Below, piece by piece: positions 18,303 to 27,442 of a stretch of 64,000 bases of DNA. The DNA is taken from NCBI GenBank assembly GCA_024413595.1, contig JAKSUC010000013.1, forward strand, positions 1 to 64,000. The letters run 5' to 3'. This DNA is from Bacteroidales bacterium. GTDB taxonomy: Bacteria; Bacteroidota; Bacteroidia; Bacteroidales; UBA3824. The position numbers and the translations under genes are program-made. Each line of letters begins with the position of its first letter. Position 1 is the first letter of the stretch. The notes beneath the pieces were generated by a model, which did not search any database, was not told the origin of the DNA, and saw only the letters and a program-made list of their open reading frames with translations.

Positions 18303-18340
18303 AAGAGTTAAGAAGTTATATCTTCTTAACTCTTTTTTTA
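18303..18340. terminator. Bidirectional intrinsic terminator
   Basis: A 13-bp perfect stem (18303-18315 with 18322-18334), 6-nt loop, T-run after it on the plus strand, between convergent genes. Confidence 0.85.
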
Positions 18341-18351
18341 TGTAGTAATAA

Positions 18352-19827
18352 TTAAGCAATCAAACCTCCTTTAAATGGAGCATTTTTAATAACTTCGTAA
18401 AGAAGTTTCATGATTTTTTGAACGGATTTTATTTCAACCTTTTCAGTTGGAGTATGAACATTAAACAAGTTAGGTCCAAATGAAATTACATCTAATTTTG
18501 GATATTTTCCAAGAATTAAACCACATTCAAGACCTGCGTGAATGGCTGTTATAATTGGCTCTTCTCCAAAATTTTCTTTATAAATTGATTTCATAATTTC
18601 CATAATTTCGCTTTGTGTGTTTGGTTTCCAACCTGGATATTCACCAGAAAACGAAATTTTTGCTCCACAATATTCAACTTGACACTTTATTATATTACAT
18701 AAATATTTTGATTGACTATCAACAGAACTACGCAAAAGTGTTGTTATCAATGCTTTAGAATTTTCTATTTTAACAATTGCTAAATTATTAGAAGTTTCAA
18801 CTAATCCTGGAATATCAGCACTCATAGTAAAAACTCCTGAAACAATGCTATTTACAAGAAAAATAATACGTTTAGAAGAATCATCTGACAAACATTTTGA
18901 AGGTAAAGAATCTTGTTTTATAAACGAAATTTTACCATTAGGATCAAAATTAGAATATTCTCTGTAAATGGTTTTATTAAAATTAGTTACAAAACTTTCA
19001 AATTCTGATATTTTAGAAGAATCAACCAAAATTTGAGCCTTACAACTTCTTGGAATTGCATTACTTAGCGATCCACCTTCAAAATTACAAATCTTAATAT
19101 CAAAATTTTCTGCTTCCATAAAAAGGCGGAACAAAATTTTGATAGCATTAGGACGATTTTTATGAATATCACTACCAGAATGTCCACCTAAAAATCCATC
19201 AACATTAATAATATAAGGTGTAAAACCATCGTAAACATCTTCAAAAGTTAAATTAGCTTCAATATTAGCAGTAATACCACCAGCACAACCGATATAAAAT
19301 ATATTATCTTCCTCAGAATCAAGATTTAACAAAACATCGCTTTTTAGTAAATTTGGTTCTAAACCAAAAGCACCAGTCAAACCAGTTTCTTCGTCAATAG
19401 TAATAAGAGCTTCTAACGGACCATGTTGAAGATTTTCATCTTGCATAATAGTCATAATTGCAGCCACCCCCATTCCATCATCAGCTCCTAATGTAGTTTT
19501 ATTTGCCATCACAAAGCCGTCAGTTACAATGGTTTCGATAGGATCTGTTTCAAAATTATGAACCTTATTATCATCTTTTTGAGGAACCATATCGCAATGC
19601 GCTTGCAACAAAATTCCCTTTCTATTAGCCATAGAAATTGTAGATTTTTTTCTAAAAACAACATTTCCAACATTATCAATAAAAGCTTCGTCGCAATGTT
19701 TTTTACCAAAATCTAATAAAAAATCAGTAACCTTCTTTTCATGTTTAGAAGGTCGAGGAATTAGAGTAAGATCTCTAAAATTTTTCCAAAGAGCTTTAGG
19801 CTCTAAACTTAGGATATTTTCGTTCAT
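18352..19827 (-). CDS. pepD: Aminoacyl-histidine dipeptidase (M20 family)
   Basis: A 491-aa zinc peptidase of the PepD (Xaa-His dipeptidase) branch. Metal and catalytic residues are visible in Q-A-H-C-D-M-V-P (about residue 77), G-A-D-D-G-M-G-V-A (about 114), and D-E-E-T-G-L-T-G (about 144), with a late H-x-G-L-E-C-G-L and H-T-P-T-E metal segment. It cleaves dipeptides in the cytoplasm. An upstream ATG at 19845 adds six residues; the ATG at 19827 is preferred because relatives begin shortly before the L-x-P-K-A-L-W-K segment. It is a single gene. Confidence 0.9.
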   Translation of the reverse strand: MNENILSLEPKALWKNFRDLTLIPRPSKHEKKVTDFLLDFGKKHCDEAFIDNVGNVVFRKKSTISMANRKGILLQAHCDMVPQKDDNKVHNFETDPIETIVTDGFVMANKTTLGADDGMGVAAIMTIMQDENLQHGPLEALITIDEETGLTGAFGLEPNLLKSDVLLNLDSEEDNIFYIGCAGGITANIEANLTFEDVYDGFTPYIINVDGFLGGHSGSDIHKNRPNAIKILFRLFMEAENFDIKICNFEGGSLSNAIPRSCKAQILVDSSKISEFESFVTNFNKTIYREYSNFDPNGKISFIKQDSLPSKCLSDDSSKRIIFLVNSIVSGVFTMSADIPGLVETSNNLAIVKIENSKALITTLLRSSVDSQSKYLCNIIKCQVEYCGAKISFSGEYPGWKPNTQSEIMEIMKSIYKENFGEEPIITAIHAGLECGLILGKYPKLDVISFGPNLFNVHTPTEKVEIKSVQKIMKLLYEVIKNAPFKGGLIA

Positions 19828-19980
19828 GATATTAAATTTATTCACAAAGCAAATTTATAAATATATTCACTTTAATTAAATATTTTTTTATTTATTAAAG
19901 ATAAAAATTATGTAATTTGCAACGCAAATAAAAAAAGAAGAATCGAAATACAATTAACGTCTAAACAGCTACATATAAAT

Positions 19981-20541
19981 ATGATAGACGCGGAAAAATA
20001 TTCCGATATAGAATTAGTAGAAGCGTTTTTGAACAATCAAAATCGTGAAAAAATATTTCGTATCATAATGAAACGATACGGAACTCGCATCTATACACAT
20101 ATACGAACATTTTTGGTAACACACGAAGAAGCTGACGACATAGTTCAAAACACATTTGTTAAAGCATGGCGTGCATTACCTAAATTTAGATTAGAATCAT
20201 CACTATTTACTTGGCTATACAAAATTTCAACCAACGAAACTTTATCGTTTCTAAAATCAAAGCAAAACAAAAAAACAATTTCGATTGACGATGACGAAAA
20301 TTTCGTACAAATTCCATCTATCGAAAATGATGATCATCATACAAGCGATGAAATTACACAAAAATTAACAAAAGCAATAGAACAATTGCCTGAAAAACAA
20401 AGATTAGTATTTCAAATGAAATATTTTGAAGAAATGAAATATGAAGATATGTCAGAAATACTCAACACATCTGTGGGTGCATTAAAAGCATCATACCATT
20501 TTGCTGTAAAAAAAATTGAAAACTATTTAGAATTAGATTAA
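19981..20541 (+). CDS. ECF-type RNA polymerase sigma factor
   Basis: A 186-aa sigma-70 family factor of the extracytoplasmic function group. Region 2 (about 25-95) contains E-E-A-D-D-I-V-Q-N-T-F-V-K-A-W and F-T-W-L-Y-K-I-S-T-N. Region 4 (about 125-180) contains L-P-E-K-Q-R-L-V-F-Q-M-K-Y-F-E-E-M-K-Y-E-D-M-S-E-I-L and the helix-turn-helix G-A-L-K-A-S-Y-H-F-A. The linker is acidic. It is the first gene of a three-gene operon; the following two look like its membrane partner and a Spy-like envelope protein, so envelope stress is a plausible signal. Confidence 0.9.
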   Translation: MIDAEKYSDIELVEAFLNNQNREKIFRIIMKRYGTRIYTHIRTFLVTHEEADDIVQNTFVKAWRALPKFRLESSLFTWLYKISTNETLSFLKSKQNKKTISIDDDENFVQIPSIENDDHHTSDEITQKLTKAIEQLPEKQRLVFQMKYFEEMKYEDMSEILNTSVGALKASYHFAVKKIENYLELD

Positions 20542-20582
20542 ACCAAAAATAAAAATAAACGTCTATACAAAAAAATTATACT

Positions 20583-20975
20583 ATGAAACTTAGTGACTTA
20601 AAACAAAACTTTGATTTCAATCCACCTGAAGGATATTTTGATAATTTTGAAGATAGAATTTTCGAAAAAATTGAAAAAGAAAACAAATCTCAAAAAAACA
20701 AAATATCTAAAGTGATAAAAATGCTTAGCACTGCTGTTGCTGCTTCTTTTATCGCATTAGGTTTGTATGTATACTCTTCTGATTTTAAAAAAACAGAAAC
20801 AAAAGAAAACGAAAATCAATACGATTATACACAATATTTAGTAGACAATTGTGATGACTATACATTTTATGAATTTACATTAGGAAATAAAGAACCTCTA
20901 ATTACATATACTGCTACCGATTTTATAGACTACGGAACTTATTTTGATTACGATTTAATAATTGAAGAATATTAG
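20583..20975 (+). CDS. Small single-pass membrane protein, probable anti-sigma-like partner
   Basis: A 130-aa protein: N-terminal soluble region of about 45 residues with a F-x-x-P-x-x-Y-F-x-x-(L/F) pattern often seen at the start of Bacteroidota anti-sigma-like proteins, one transmembrane helix (about 47-65), and an acidic, Tyr-rich periplasmic tail. It follows the ECF sigma gene by 41 nt and precedes a Spy-like gene by 15 nt. Topology and position support a role in holding the sigma factor at the membrane; there is no ZAS-type Cys/His motif, so the call is by context. Confidence 0.55.
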   Translation: MKLSDLKQNFDFNPPEGYFDNFEDRIFEKIEKENKSQKNKISKVIKMLSTAVAASFIALGLYVYSSDFKKTETKENENQYDYTQYLVDNCDDYTFYEFTLGNKEPLITYTATDFIDYGTYFDYDLIIEEY

Positions 20976-20990
20976 CTTAATAATACAACT

Positions 20991-21431
20991 ATGAAAAAAA
21001 TAATACTTTTTATAATTTTTGCTTTGTCAACAATAACGACATTTGCACAAAATCAAGACAACAATGGAAATAACAGTTGGGAACAAAAAAAGAAACAATT
21101 TAAAGCAGATAAAATAGCCTATCTTTCATCTGCAATGAATTTTACAGTGGAAGAAGCTCAAAAATTTTGGCCTATTTATAATAAATATGATGCTTTATTT
21201 GATAAACTTTACATGACACGTAGATGTAGATATAACCCATGCAAAGTTAATGAAATTCCTGACAATGAATGTATTGCTATTCTAAACGATTTACGCAAAT
21301 ATAATAGCGAAGAATTAGAAATACAACAAAAATACGAAGATGAATTAAGAAAATCTTTTTCTGCTAAATTTATTTTAAGATATTATAATGCAGAAAACGA
21401 TTTTAAAAAGAATGTGCTTAATAAGCATTGA
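20991..21431 (+). CDS. Spy/CpxP-like periplasmic protein (sensor of ECF sigma type)
   Basis: A 146-aa secreted protein with a signal peptide (about 1-19, ending TFA/Q). The mature part is helical and charged, with the pattern F-x-x-x-K-I-A-Y-L-x-x-x-M-x-L/F-T-x-E-E-A-x-x-F-W-P-(I/V)-Y-N-x-Y typical of the Bacteroidota family of Spy-like proteins placed next to ECF sigma genes. Members are thought to act as periplasmic chaperones or stress sensors. Last gene of the operon. Confidence 0.7.
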   Translation: MKKIILFIIFALSTITTFAQNQDNNGNNSWEQKKKQFKADKIAYLSSAMNFTVEEAQKFWPIYNKYDALFDKLYMTRRCRYNPCKVNEIPDNECIAILNDLRKYNSEELEIQQKYEDELRKSFSAKFILRYYNAENDFKKNVLNKH

Positions 21432-21500
21432 AAATAAATTAAAACCTTTAAATTTTTTGTTAACTTTTAAAAATATATAATAGTATTAAAAAAAATTATA

Positions 21501-21508
21501 TAAATTTG
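21501..21508 (+). promoter_or_regulatory. Promoter -7 box TAAATTTG
   Basis: An exact TAnnTTTG match 19 nt before the ATG at 21528. Confidence 0.6.
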
Positions 21509-21527
21509 CATAAGAAATAAAATAAAA

Positions 21528-22016
21528 ATGTTTTCACTATTAAAATATAGATCAGATTTTGAAATATATTCAAAATTAAGTGCAGATGAATTTGCGGACT
21601 CGCTATTTAAACGCGTAAAGCCCGAACTAGAAGTCGCATATATGAATGATAGATGGAGACATAACAATGAATATCGTTTTAAAGGTACATTTTTTAGATT
21701 TGTTTGGAACGGTTTTAATAGATTTAATGGTATTTTAGGTGGAAATTTAAAAGTTGAAAAAAATCAAGGGCTTATAACCGTTCATAGTGAAATTAATTTC
21801 AAAGAAATATTTTTATTTTGTTTAATTTTTTCAATCATTCCAATTTTTGATTTTTGGGGACTTTTATCCCATAGAATTTTATTAATGATTTTAATTTGGA
21901 TGGTGTATATCCTAAATTTTGTTATTTCATTCATAAGAATCAATCGTTTTTATAAACAAAAAGTTCAAGAAACTTTTATGAATAAAGATAATTCTGAACA
22001 AAAAAAATTATTATAA
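21528..22016 (+). CDS. Hypothetical two-helix membrane protein
   Basis: A 162-aa protein with no family recognised. The first ~85 residues are soluble and contain a W-R-H-N-N-E-Y-R-F-K-G segment. Two hydrophobic helices follow (about 97-115 and 120-140) and a basic cytoplasmic tail. It is a separate unit with its own promoter box. Nothing in the sequence indicates a function. Confidence 0.6.
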   Translation: MFSLLKYRSDFEIYSKLSADEFADSLFKRVKPELEVAYMNDRWRHNNEYRFKGTFFRFVWNGFNRFNGILGGNLKVEKNQGLITVHSEINFKEIFLFCLIFSIIPIFDFWGLLSHRILLMILIWMVYILNFVISFIRINRFYKQKVQETFMNKDNSEQKKLL

Positions 22017-22096
22017 CGCAAAACAAGAAACAACTAAATCAAATAATTAATTTAATTATCAACAACATTGATTATTAATTAAATTATTTTAAAAAT

Positions 22097-22738
22097 ATGC
22101 GTATAATAAAAACTTTAGTAATTGCATTAGCTTTAGGAAGTATAATGTCAAATTCACAAGCTCAAATTAAGAGAGATATTCGTTGGAACGAAAACGAATT
22201 TAACAAAGCCAACACTGCAAAAGATGTTGCTTACTTATCAGAAAATGAAAAATCAGTTATATGTTTATGCAATTTAGCTCGTAGCAACGGAAAATTATTT
22301 GCATCTACTTATTTAAAAGATTATGCAGAAAAAAATTCTCTAAATTCAGAATATGTTCAATCTCTTTATAATGATCTTGAAAATGTAAATAATTTACCTA
22401 TGCTAATACCAAACGAAGAATTAAGCGAAGCTGCTGCTAATCATGCGTCTGATATTGGGAAAAATGGCAAAATTGGACATAATTCTTCTGATGGTAAAGA
22501 TTTATCTTCTCGTTTTGAAAAATATTTTGAAAAAGGTAACATTTTTGAAAATTGTTCTTATGGTAAATCTGAACCTATTGAAATTGTTATGCAACTGCTT
22601 ATTGACGAAAATGTTACTAATTTAGGACACAGAAAATCTATTCTTTCTAGTCAATATAGTTCTGTTGGCGTTTCTATAGCAGAACACATTTTATTTGATT
22701 TTAATTGTGTTCTTGATTTTTACGACTCTGTTTTATAA
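22097..22738 (+). CDS. Secreted CAP/SCP-domain protein
   Basis: A 213-aa protein with a signal peptide (about 1-22, ending SQAQ). The domain has the CAP layout: L-C-N-L-A-R near residue 55, L-(S)-E-A-A-A-N-H-A-S-D near 110, I-G-H-N-S-S-D-G near 125 and L-G-H-R-K-S-I-L near 178. H115, H128 and H180 approximate the CAP cavity histidines. Bacterial CAP proteins are extracellular with poorly known roles. It is a single gene and defines the left border of the peptide island; a strong bidirectional terminator separates it from tolC. Confidence 0.8.
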   Translation: MRIIKTLVIALALGSIMSNSQAQIKRDIRWNENEFNKANTAKDVAYLSENEKSVICLCNLARSNGKLFASTYLKDYAEKNSLNSEYVQSLYNDLENVNNLPMLIPNEELSEAAANHASDIGKNGKIGHNSSDGKDLSSRFEKYFEKGNIFENCSYGKSEPIEIVMQLLIDENVTNLGHRKSILSSQYSSVGVSIAEHILFDFNCVLDFYDSVL

Positions 22739-22762
22739 TAAACAAATAATTAAAATATTATT

Positions 22763-22801
22763 GCACATATTTTATTTTTTCAATAAAATATGTGCTTTTT
22801 T
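22763..22801. terminator. Bidirectional terminator at left edge of peptide island
   Basis: A 14-bp perfect stem (22763-22776 with 22782-22795), 5-nt loop, T-run on the plus side. It closes both the CAP gene and the long minus-strand island. Confidence 0.85.
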
Positions 22802-22806
22802 ATTTA

Positions 22807-24123
22807 TTACCAAGCCATCTCTTCTCCGCTATACCATTTTACTAACATTTTGCAATACATAAACTCATATATAGTTTGTGCATAATCTGATTGTGATTTC
22901 AAATAATTATTTTTGGCTTCATTAAATTCTGTAATTGTTGATTTTCCGTTTTCGTAACGTGCTTTTGCTAAACGGAATGCTATTTCTGAATTAGAGACGG
23001 CTTCACGAGATGAAATAACTTTGGCTAAAGCATTTTCTGCATTAAGGTTTACTTGTTGAATTTCTTTATAAAGATTTTTACGTGCCAAATCTAAACTTAA
23101 TTGCTGATTTTCACGCTGTATTTTAACATCGCGAACATCATTGCGAACGTTAAAACGACTAAATATTGGAATATTTAAATTTATACCAATATATTGACTA
23201 AAATTATTATCTATCTGTTTACTAAACGACTCAGATGGCATATTAGAAACTGTGTAATAATTTGTACTTAAACCTCCACTTATGCTCAATGTTGGCAAAT
23301 AACCACTACGCGCAACTTTATAACTATATTCTGTTGCATTTAGTCTTATTTGTTCTGCTTTAATTTCTGGTCGTTCTTCATAATTGATATTTGATGATTG
23401 AAAATTTGAAAAAACCAATTGTGAAGTGTCTGGTCGTACAATTGCAAAACTATCAGGAGATGGCAATTCTAATAACTGAGATAATGTTAATATTGATAAT
23501 TTTCGATTATTTACAGCTTGAGTGTAAGTTAATTTACTATTTGCTAAAGAAGCCTTTTGTTGTGAAAGTTCTGCTTCTGAAGATTTTCCATTAATCACAA
23601 AACTAACTAAACGAGCCACTTGTTCTGAATCTATTTCTATTTGACGACGAGTAACATCTTCAATCTCCATATCATAAAGAATCTGAACGTAGGCTTGTGC
23701 CACTTGTAAACGAACATCATTTTTAACCTTTTCAAGATCGACATTCATTGCATTTAAATTTAATTTGTTTAATTCAATATTGTTTTTACGCTGAAAACCA
23801 TTAAACAAATTCATATTTGCTCCAACACTAAACGATGTTGTTCGTGTATTTGTATTAGAATAAGTATTATTTGCGGTTAATCCACGTCCAAATGAAAAAT
23901 TTTGACTTGCACTTGCACTTACATCTGGTAAATAAGTATTTTGTGCTGAATTAAGCCTAATTTCTTGACTTTGAATACTTTGTTCTGTTTGTTTTATTGA
24001 AATATTATTTTCTACAGCATAATTTGTACATTCTTGTAATGTCCATTCATGAGTCTGAGCAGTTACTCTTATTGTTGTAAAAAATATTAAACTCGTTAAT
24101 ATAAAATTTGCAAATTGTTTCAT
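22807..24123 (-). CDS. TolC-family outer-membrane channel
   Basis: A 438-aa protein with a signal peptide (about 1-22, ending VTA/Q). Two long coiled-coil helical repeats, the N-terminal W-T-L-Q-E-C-x-x-x-A-V-E-N-N motif (about residue 26) and V-A-(R)-S-G-Y-L-P-T-L-S-I-S-G in the second half identify the outer-membrane efflux protein family. It would form the outer-membrane duct for the MacB-like ATPase encoded just upstream (4-nt overlap) and the permease and adaptor encoded 20 kb away in the same island. Last gene of the island. Confidence 0.9.
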   Translation of the reverse strand: MKQFANFILTSLIFFTTIRVTAQTHEWTLQECTNYAVENNISIKQTEQSIQSQEIRLNSAQNTYLPDVSASASQNFSFGRGLTANNTYSNTNTRTTSFSVGANMNLFNGFQRKNNIELNKLNLNAMNVDLEKVKNDVRLQVAQAYVQILYDMEIEDVTRRQIEIDSEQVARLVSFVINGKSSEAELSQQKASLANSKLTYTQAVNNRKLSILTLSQLLELPSPDSFAIVRPDTSQLVFSNFQSSNINYEERPEIKAEQIRLNATEYSYKVARSGYLPTLSISGGLSTNYYTVSNMPSESFSKQIDNNFSQYIGINLNIPIFSRFNVRNDVRDVKIQRENQQLSLDLARKNLYKEIQQVNLNAENALAKVISSREAVSNSEIAFRLAKARYENGKSTITEFNEAKNNYLKSQSDYAQTIYEFMYCKMLVKWYSGEEMAW

Positions 24124-24836
24124 TTTATAAGACCATTTTCATTGAAAAGATTGTTATGATTAGTATTTTCTTGAATAGACTCAATAATTCCGTCTTTAAT
24201 TCTAATAATTTTATCAGTTTTGTTAGCCACACCACTTTCGTGTGTAACCACCACAATAGTTAAACCTTCTTGTTTATGAAGATTTCCAAGAATCTCCATC
24301 ACCTCAATAGAAGTTTTACTATCAAGTGCTCCTGTTGGTTCATCGGCTAAAATAATTTTAGGTTTAGAAACCAAAGCCCTTGCAATAGCTACACGTTGTT
24401 TTTGTCCTCCAGATAGTTGATTTGGAAGATGATGAGCCCAATCTTTTAACCCAAATTTATCTAAATATTCAAGTGCTATTTCTTTTCTTTGTTTACGATT
24501 TATTCCTTGATAATAAAGTGGTAACGCAACATTTTCTAACGCATCTTTAAATGGAATAAGATTAAATTGTTGAAATATAAAACCTATAAAATCGTTACGT
24601 GTTTGAGCAGCCTCTTCTTTTGATAAATTTTTGATTAACTTTCCATTTAGATAGTATTCTCCAGTATCGTAATTATCTAAAATTCCAAGAATATTTAATA
24701 AAGTACTTTTACCAGAACCAGAAGCTCCCATTATTGATACATATTCTCCTTTTTGTATATGAAGATCAATGCCTTTTAATACATGAAGTGGTGAACCTGA
24801 ATTATAGGTTTTATTAATATTAGTCAGTTTAATCAT
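24120..24836 (-). CDS. MacB/LolD-type ABC transporter ATPase
   Basis: A 238-aa cytoplasmic ATPase with Walker A G-A-S-G-S-G-K-S-T (about 37-45), Q-loop F-Q-Q-F-N-L-I, signature L-S-G-G-Q-K-Q-R (about 139-146), Walker B I-I-L-A-D-E-P-T-G-A-L-D and the H-loop. The closest type is the FtsX-permease partner (LolD/MacB ATPase). No permease is adjacent; the only FtsX/MacB-like permease in the window is at 44690-45886, the other end of the island, so the two presumably work together. Its stop overlaps the tolC start. Confidence 0.9.
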   Translation of the reverse strand: MIKLTNINKTYNSGSPLHVLKGIDLHIQKGEYVSIMGASGSGKSTLLNILGILDNYDTGEYYLNGKLIKNLSKEEAAQTRNDFIGFIFQQFNLIPFKDALENVALPLYYQGINRKQRKEIALEYLDKFGLKDWAHHLPNQLSGGQKQRVAIARALVSKPKIILADEPTGALDSKTSIEVMEILGNLHKQEGLTIVVVTHESGVANKTDKIIRIKDGIIESIQENTNHNNLFNENGLIK

Positions 24837-24873
24837 TATTCTATTTTTAATACTAAATCTTAATGCTGTATTA

Positions 24874-26964
24874 TTATAATTTTACAACATTCAAATTCTC
24901 AGAATATTTTTCTAGCATATTTAATTGATGTGTTACCAAAATTACGATATTTTCTTGAGACAATGAAAATATTATTTGCCAAATTTTATCACTCATTTGA
25001 GTATCCATAGCAGAAGTTGGTTCGTCAAAAATCATAATTTGTGGATTTTGAACCAAAATTTTTATGAAATTAACAAATTGTTTTTCGCCTCCAGAAAGTT
25101 CAATACCTGCTTCGCCAACTATTGTCATCAAAGAATTTGGCAATTCTTGAAGATAATTCAACAAATCATATTTTGTACATACTTCTATTACTTTTTGATA
25201 AATTTCTTGTGGATTGCCATTAATACCTATACAAATATTCTCTAAAATTGAACCTTCAAACATTTGAATATTTTGTGGTATTATTCCTATTTTACTTCTA
25301 TATTGAATTGTGTTAATGCTATTTAAATCTTTTCCATTAACCAATATTGAATTATTAGAAGCTAAATATGATTTTTCTAAAAGTTTACAAAGTGTTGATT
25401 TTCCACATCCACTTTTGCCAACCAAACAATTTACCTTTCCTTTGGTGAAAACTGCATCAAGATTATTGATTATTTGTTTTCGTCCAATAAAACCAAAATT
25501 TAATTTATTAAGTGATATTTCATTAATTTCTTTTAAATCATCACCTTCAAGATTTTCACTTTTTAAATCTATGGTAGAAAAAAATCTGTCAAAAGCTGTT
25601 TTAGCTTCATTAAATGAAACTGGTAATAATGATAAATTTATTATACTTGGAGATATTAATGATACTATACTTACAATAGCTATAAATTCTCCAATTGAAA
25701 CAATCTCGTTTTGATAACTTATTGCACAAAAAATCAATGATCCTAATGTAAGTACAACGTTTATAATTCCATAAAAGCAAGATAATTTTATTTGTAATTT
25801 GTCAACAACATAACTTGAACCTGTAAATTTTTGAAATAATATATTATTAACTTTTACAAAATTATCTGACATATTTCCAACTTTGATAAATCTTATATTT
25901 TTAACAGAATTTATAAATTTTGACTCTAAATTTGAATAATCAACCATCATATTTCTTTGTTTTGAAATAATTTCGCCATTTGTTTTAAGAATATAAAAAA
26001 ACGAAATTGCAAGAATCAAAATTATAATTATTGGCATTTGCCAAGCATAATAACCTGTTATACAACAACCTACCACCACTAAGAAAATATCAATTACAGT
26101 GTTACCTCCAATTATGTAGGTTACAATTGATTGAATTCTACGAATATCATTTAATCGAGCTGCCAAATCGCCTATTTTTCTTGACTCAAAAAAGCCTAGT
26201 TTCAAACTAAATAGTTTATTAAAAAATTTATCTACCAAATTTTCTTGAATCTCTTTATAGTTTTTGACAATTAATAATTGTTTTAACGCATTTAAAAGAA
26301 CCTTAACTATCAATAGCAAACATACAAATACTATTCCTGCATAAATTTTATTATAAAGATTATCAGGCAAATAACTATCTATCAATTTTTGAAAAAGTAC
26401 AGAAGTACTCATTCCTGAAACTGCAACAAGAATACTTATTAATATTAAACTAGCAAATGTTGCTTTATTGGTTTTGATATAATCTTTTAAAAATTCAACT
26501 ATCTTATTAACAGGTTTTTCTCTTTTAAAATTATTATCTAAAGGTTTTACTAATAAACATTTTTTAGTATAAATCTTTAAAAATTCATTTTCAGGAATAT
26601 TTGTAATACCTTTAAAAGGATCAAAAACTATAAACTCATTTTTTTCAAAACCACAATACACCATAAAATGTTGCAACCCATTGGGCAACAATGTATGAAC
26701 AATAATTGGGTCGTTTTGAGATTTTAAAACATCAGGTTCAATTTCATAACCTTGAGGTTCAAAACCTTGTTGTTGTGCAGTAATATAAAGACCAAGCATT
26801 GTTGTGCCTTGAGCATTTGTTCCGCTAAGTTCGCGAGCTTGTTCTAGTGAAATATTTTTGCCATAATAGCGCATAACTGTTGATAAACAAGCTACTCCAC
26901 AATCAGCAACATCTTGTTGAAAACAACCTGTTGACGCTAATTTTTTAATTTCCTTCTTTTTCAT
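24874..26964 (-). CDS. Peptidase-containing ABC transporter (PCAT), C39 peptidase fused to ABC exporter
   Basis: A 696-aa protein. Residues about 12-140 are a C39 peptidase with Cys22 in D-V-A-D-C-G-V-A-C, the upstream Gln17, His99 in L-Q-H-F-M-V-Y and Asp115 in F-D-P-F-K-G. This is the complete triad that cleaves leaders after a double glycine. A six-helix ABC membrane domain (about 165-445) and an ATPase domain follow, with Walker A G-K-S-G-C-G-K-S-T (about 515-525), signature L-S-G-G-E-K-Q (about 625) and Walker B I-M-I-F-D-E-P-T-S-A. It is the obvious processing and export enzyme for the six GG-leader peptides of the island. The start overlaps the redoxin gene by 20 nt. Confidence 0.92.
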   Translation of the reverse strand: MKKKEIKKLASTGCFQQDVADCGVACLSTVMRYYGKNISLEQARELSGTNAQGTTMLGLYITAQQQGFEPQGYEIEPDVLKSQNDPIIVHTLLPNGLQHFMVYCGFEKNEFIVFDPFKGITNIPENEFLKIYTKKCLLVKPLDNNFKREKPVNKIVEFLKDYIKTNKATFASLILISILVAVSGMSTSVLFQKLIDSYLPDNLYNKIYAGIVFVCLLLIVKVLLNALKQLLIVKNYKEIQENLVDKFFNKLFSLKLGFFESRKIGDLAARLNDIRRIQSIVTYIIGGNTVIDIFLVVVGCCITGYYAWQMPIIIILILAISFFYILKTNGEIISKQRNMMVDYSNLESKFINSVKNIRFIKVGNMSDNFVKVNNILFQKFTGSSYVVDKLQIKLSCFYGIINVVLTLGSLIFCAISYQNEIVSIGEFIAIVSIVSLISPSIINLSLLPVSFNEAKTAFDRFFSTIDLKSENLEGDDLKEINEISLNKLNFGFIGRKQIINNLDAVFTKGKVNCLVGKSGCGKSTLCKLLEKSYLASNNSILVNGKDLNSINTIQYRSKIGIIPQNIQMFEGSILENICIGINGNPQEIYQKVIEVCTKYDLLNYLQELPNSLMTIVGEAGIELSGGEKQFVNFIKILVQNPQIMIFDEPTSAMDTQMSDKIWQIIFSLSQENIVILVTHQLNMLEKYSENLNVVKL

Positions 26965-27436
26965 TGATTATAGTTTCTAATTTTACTACTCCAGTTCTAC
27001 GTTTTTGTATTTCTCTGTTTTTAACATAAATTAAAGTTGGAATATAATTTATATCAAGTGCAATGCTCCATTTCGACAAACTATCAACTGTTACACTATA
27101 ACTTTTAAAATTTTTAAAATGATAGTCCTTAACAAATTTTGCCACAGAATCACTATGTGCTGACGAAATCAAATCTAGAACAACATCTTTTGCCTCAAAA
27201 TTATCGAGTGATTTTATTTCAGATTGACACATTTCGCATTCTGGATTAAAAAACACCATTAATATTTTGTTTTCATTATTTATCTGACTAAAAACTTCAA
27301 TTGAATCATGTAAATATAATCCCTGAAATTGTGAAATATCTTTTGATTTTTGCTTATGCAAAAATGCTAACAAAATAAGTGCAACTATCAATAAAACTAC
27401 ACTTAATATTATTATTTTAGTTAACTTTTTTTTCAT
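26945..27436 (-). CDS. Membrane-anchored thioredoxin-like protein (CEMC), copy 1
   Basis: A 163-aa protein with one N-terminal membrane anchor (about 8-26) and a thioredoxin-like domain facing the periplasm. F-F-N-P-E-C-E-M-C places the redox pair at Cys67 and Cys70, and N-Y-I-P-T-L supplies the cis-proline loop. It resembles TlpA/ResA-type redoxins. A paralogue (35608-36105) sits in the same relative place next to a Yip1-like protein. Because the precursor peptides carry two to four cysteines, it probably forms, breaks or proofreads their disulfides; this is inference from context. Confidence 0.75.
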   Translation of the reverse strand: MKKKLTKIIILSVVLLIVALILLAFLHKQKSKDISQFQGLYLHDSIEVFSQINNENKILMVFFNPECEMCQSEIKSLDNFEAKDVVLDLISSAHSDSVAKFVKDYHFKNFKSYSVTVDSLSKWSIALDINYIPTLIYVKNREIQKRRTGVVKLETIINEKEGN

Positions 27437-27442
27437 TTTTAA